A program made the position numbers and the translations under genes. The notes beneath the pieces were generated by a model that saw only the letters and a list, made by a program, of their open reading frames with translations, made no database searches and was not told the DNA's origin. Below are positions 5,877-6,364 of a DNA stretch of 6,364 nt, piece after piece. How positions within the stretch are numbered: the stretch's first letter is position 1; every line of letters begins with the position of its first letter. Source of the stretch: Betaproteobacteria bacterium (lineage in GTDB: Bacteria > Pseudomonadota > Gammaproteobacteria > Burkholderiales > Rhodocyclaceae). The DNA is taken from NCBI GenBank assembly GCA_025997095.1, contig BNUD01000114.1, positions 1-6,364 of the forward strand. The letters are read 5' to 3'.

Positions 5877-6144
5877 CTGGCGGGAAACCGCCCGCGCCGA
5901 CCTTCTGGAGATTATTGACTACATCTCGGACGATCATCCCGATGCGGCTCAACGTCTTAAAGATGAAATTGAGGAAAAGGCGGCGAAGCTGACAAAACAC
6001 CCGAAACTCTACAGAGTGGGACGGGTTTCGGGTACGCGGGAAATGGTTGTGCGGGCAAACTATGTGGTGATTTACACCGAGGATGCACACGCTGTAAGCA
6101 TTCTGCATGTGCTGCACACAGCCCGACAATGGCCGCCGTTATAA
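5863..6144 (+). CDS. RelE/ParE-family toxin
   Basis: This 93-aa protein starts at a GTG at 5863, inside the antitoxin gene, with AGGAAG at 5853-5858 as its ribosome binding site. Overlap and placement imply translational coupling. The fold signature of the RelE/ParE superfamily is present. It opens with WRETARADLLEIIDYISDDHP (residues 6-26), typical of the two long N-terminal helices, and continues with GRVSGTREMVVRANYVVIYT (53-72). It ends with the strand SILHVLHTARQWP (79-91), which carries the conserved H85 and the R/Q-W-P finish. Members either cut mRNA in the ribosome (RelE, YafQ) or poison DNA gyrase (ParE). The sequence resembles the general ParE-like group paired with RelB/DinJ antitoxins, so the target cannot be decided here. 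The gene looks intact and is followed almost directly by a hairpin. Confidence 0.9.
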   Translation: MLTLDWRETARADLLEIIDYISDDHPDAAQRLKDEIEEKAAKLTKHPKLYRVGRVSGTREMVVRANYVVIYTEDAHAVSILHVLHTARQWPPL

Positions 6145-6147
6145 TTG

Positions 6148-6176
6148 GGGGGGAGCTTCCCGCTCCCTCCACTTTA
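6148..6176 (+). terminator. Hairpin after the RelE/ParE toxin gene, possible terminator; right copy of a direct repeat
   Basis: GGGAGC (6151-6156) pairs with GCTCCC (6162-6167) around a TTCCC loop. The stem extends outward by about three more pairs, one of them G-T, to 6148 and 6170. It lies 4 bases after the toxin stop and is followed by ACTTTATCCT, a weak T-tract. The 26-base stretch 6151-6176 repeats 5454-5479 in the same orientation (20 of 26 positions, all differences in the 8-base middle). Confidence 0.55.
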
Positions 6177-6228
6177 TCCTCACTCGTGTCAGAATGCCGC
6201 AATGCAAAAAAATTATCAGAGGTTGAAA

Positions 6229-6364
6229 ATGGCATTGTCGTGGGTTGAAATTCAGGAGCGCGCCAAGGTTTTCGCGGGCAAGTGGAAAGCCACCAAAGGG
6301 CGCGAAGAAGCCCACGCGCAAACTTTTTTGCGCGATTTCTTCAATGTGTTTGGCGCGGCGGACG
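6229..6364 (+). CDS. N-terminal fragment of a probable MmeI-like DNA methyltransferase / type IIL restriction-modification protein
   Basis: The first 45 codons of a gene are seen before the right edge. They read MALSWVEIQERAKVFAGKW, then a short charged stretch (KATKGREEA), then HAQTFLRDFFNVFGAAD. This closely fits the N-terminal helical domain of MmeI-type enzymes, in which M-x-L-S-W-x-E-I is followed by a helix, an E-x-A-x-x-[QK]-x-F segment and FFxVFG. Such proteins combine an N-terminal nuclease, an adenine-N6 methyltransferase and a target-recognition domain in one long chain; some relatives lack the nuclease and act as stand-alone or defence-system methylases. AGAGG at 6218-6222 is 6 bases before this ATG and favours it. 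An in-frame ATG at 6202 would add nine residues but has no Shine-Dalgarno. Catalytic motifs lie outside the window, so activity is not established. Confidence 0.7.
   Translation, partial: MALSWVEIQERAKVFAGKWKATKGREEAHAQTFLRDFFNVFGAAD

Overview
This window looks like a bacterial chromosome segment, most likely from a betaproteobacterium. The lineage is inferred from the sequence style of the DNA polymerase III alpha subunit and from a moderately high G+C content; no rRNA or tRNA is present to confirm it. The segment is gene-dense and has no gap over 300 bases.

Layout, left to right: (1) positions 2-187 hold the last 61 codons of an EAL-domain gene (cyclic-di-GMP phosphodiesterase type), cut by the left edge. 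(2) 138-889 is a complete VapBC toxin-antitoxin operon, with its own promoter and an inverted-repeat operator. Both of these sites lie inside the 3' end of the EAL gene. (3) 890-1069 is an intergenic stretch dominated by a long inverted repeat (982-1073), whose outer arm supplies the stop codon of the next gene. (4) 1070-1750, on the minus strand, encodes an unrecognised 226-aa secreted or membrane-anchored protein with two BamE-like half-repeats. (5) 1751-1955 holds a second, degenerate copy of the same repeat and the upstream region of dnaE. (6) 1956-5444 is a complete dnaE, the replicative polymerase alpha subunit, with catalytic Asp residues intact and a metal-site-depleted PHP domain. (7) 5445-6176 is a complete RelB/DinJ plus RelE/ParE toxin-antitoxin pair. 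It has a 14-bp palindromic operator and is bracketed by two direct copies of a hairpin element. (8) 6229 to the right edge is the first 45 codons of a protein resembling the N-terminus of MmeI-type (type IIL/IIG) DNA methyltransferase-restriction enzymes.

The essential dnaE gene is therefore sandwiched between two unrelated type II toxin-antitoxin modules, and a probable restriction-modification or defence gene begins just beyond the second. Short dispersed repeats sit at the junctions of these blocks, which suggests a locus that has accepted cassettes repeatedly. The individual genes belong to known families. The less ordinary material is in the junctions: the inverted repeats, the repeat-flanked toxin-antitoxin cassette, the operator embedded in the EAL reading frame, and the truncated gene at the right edge.
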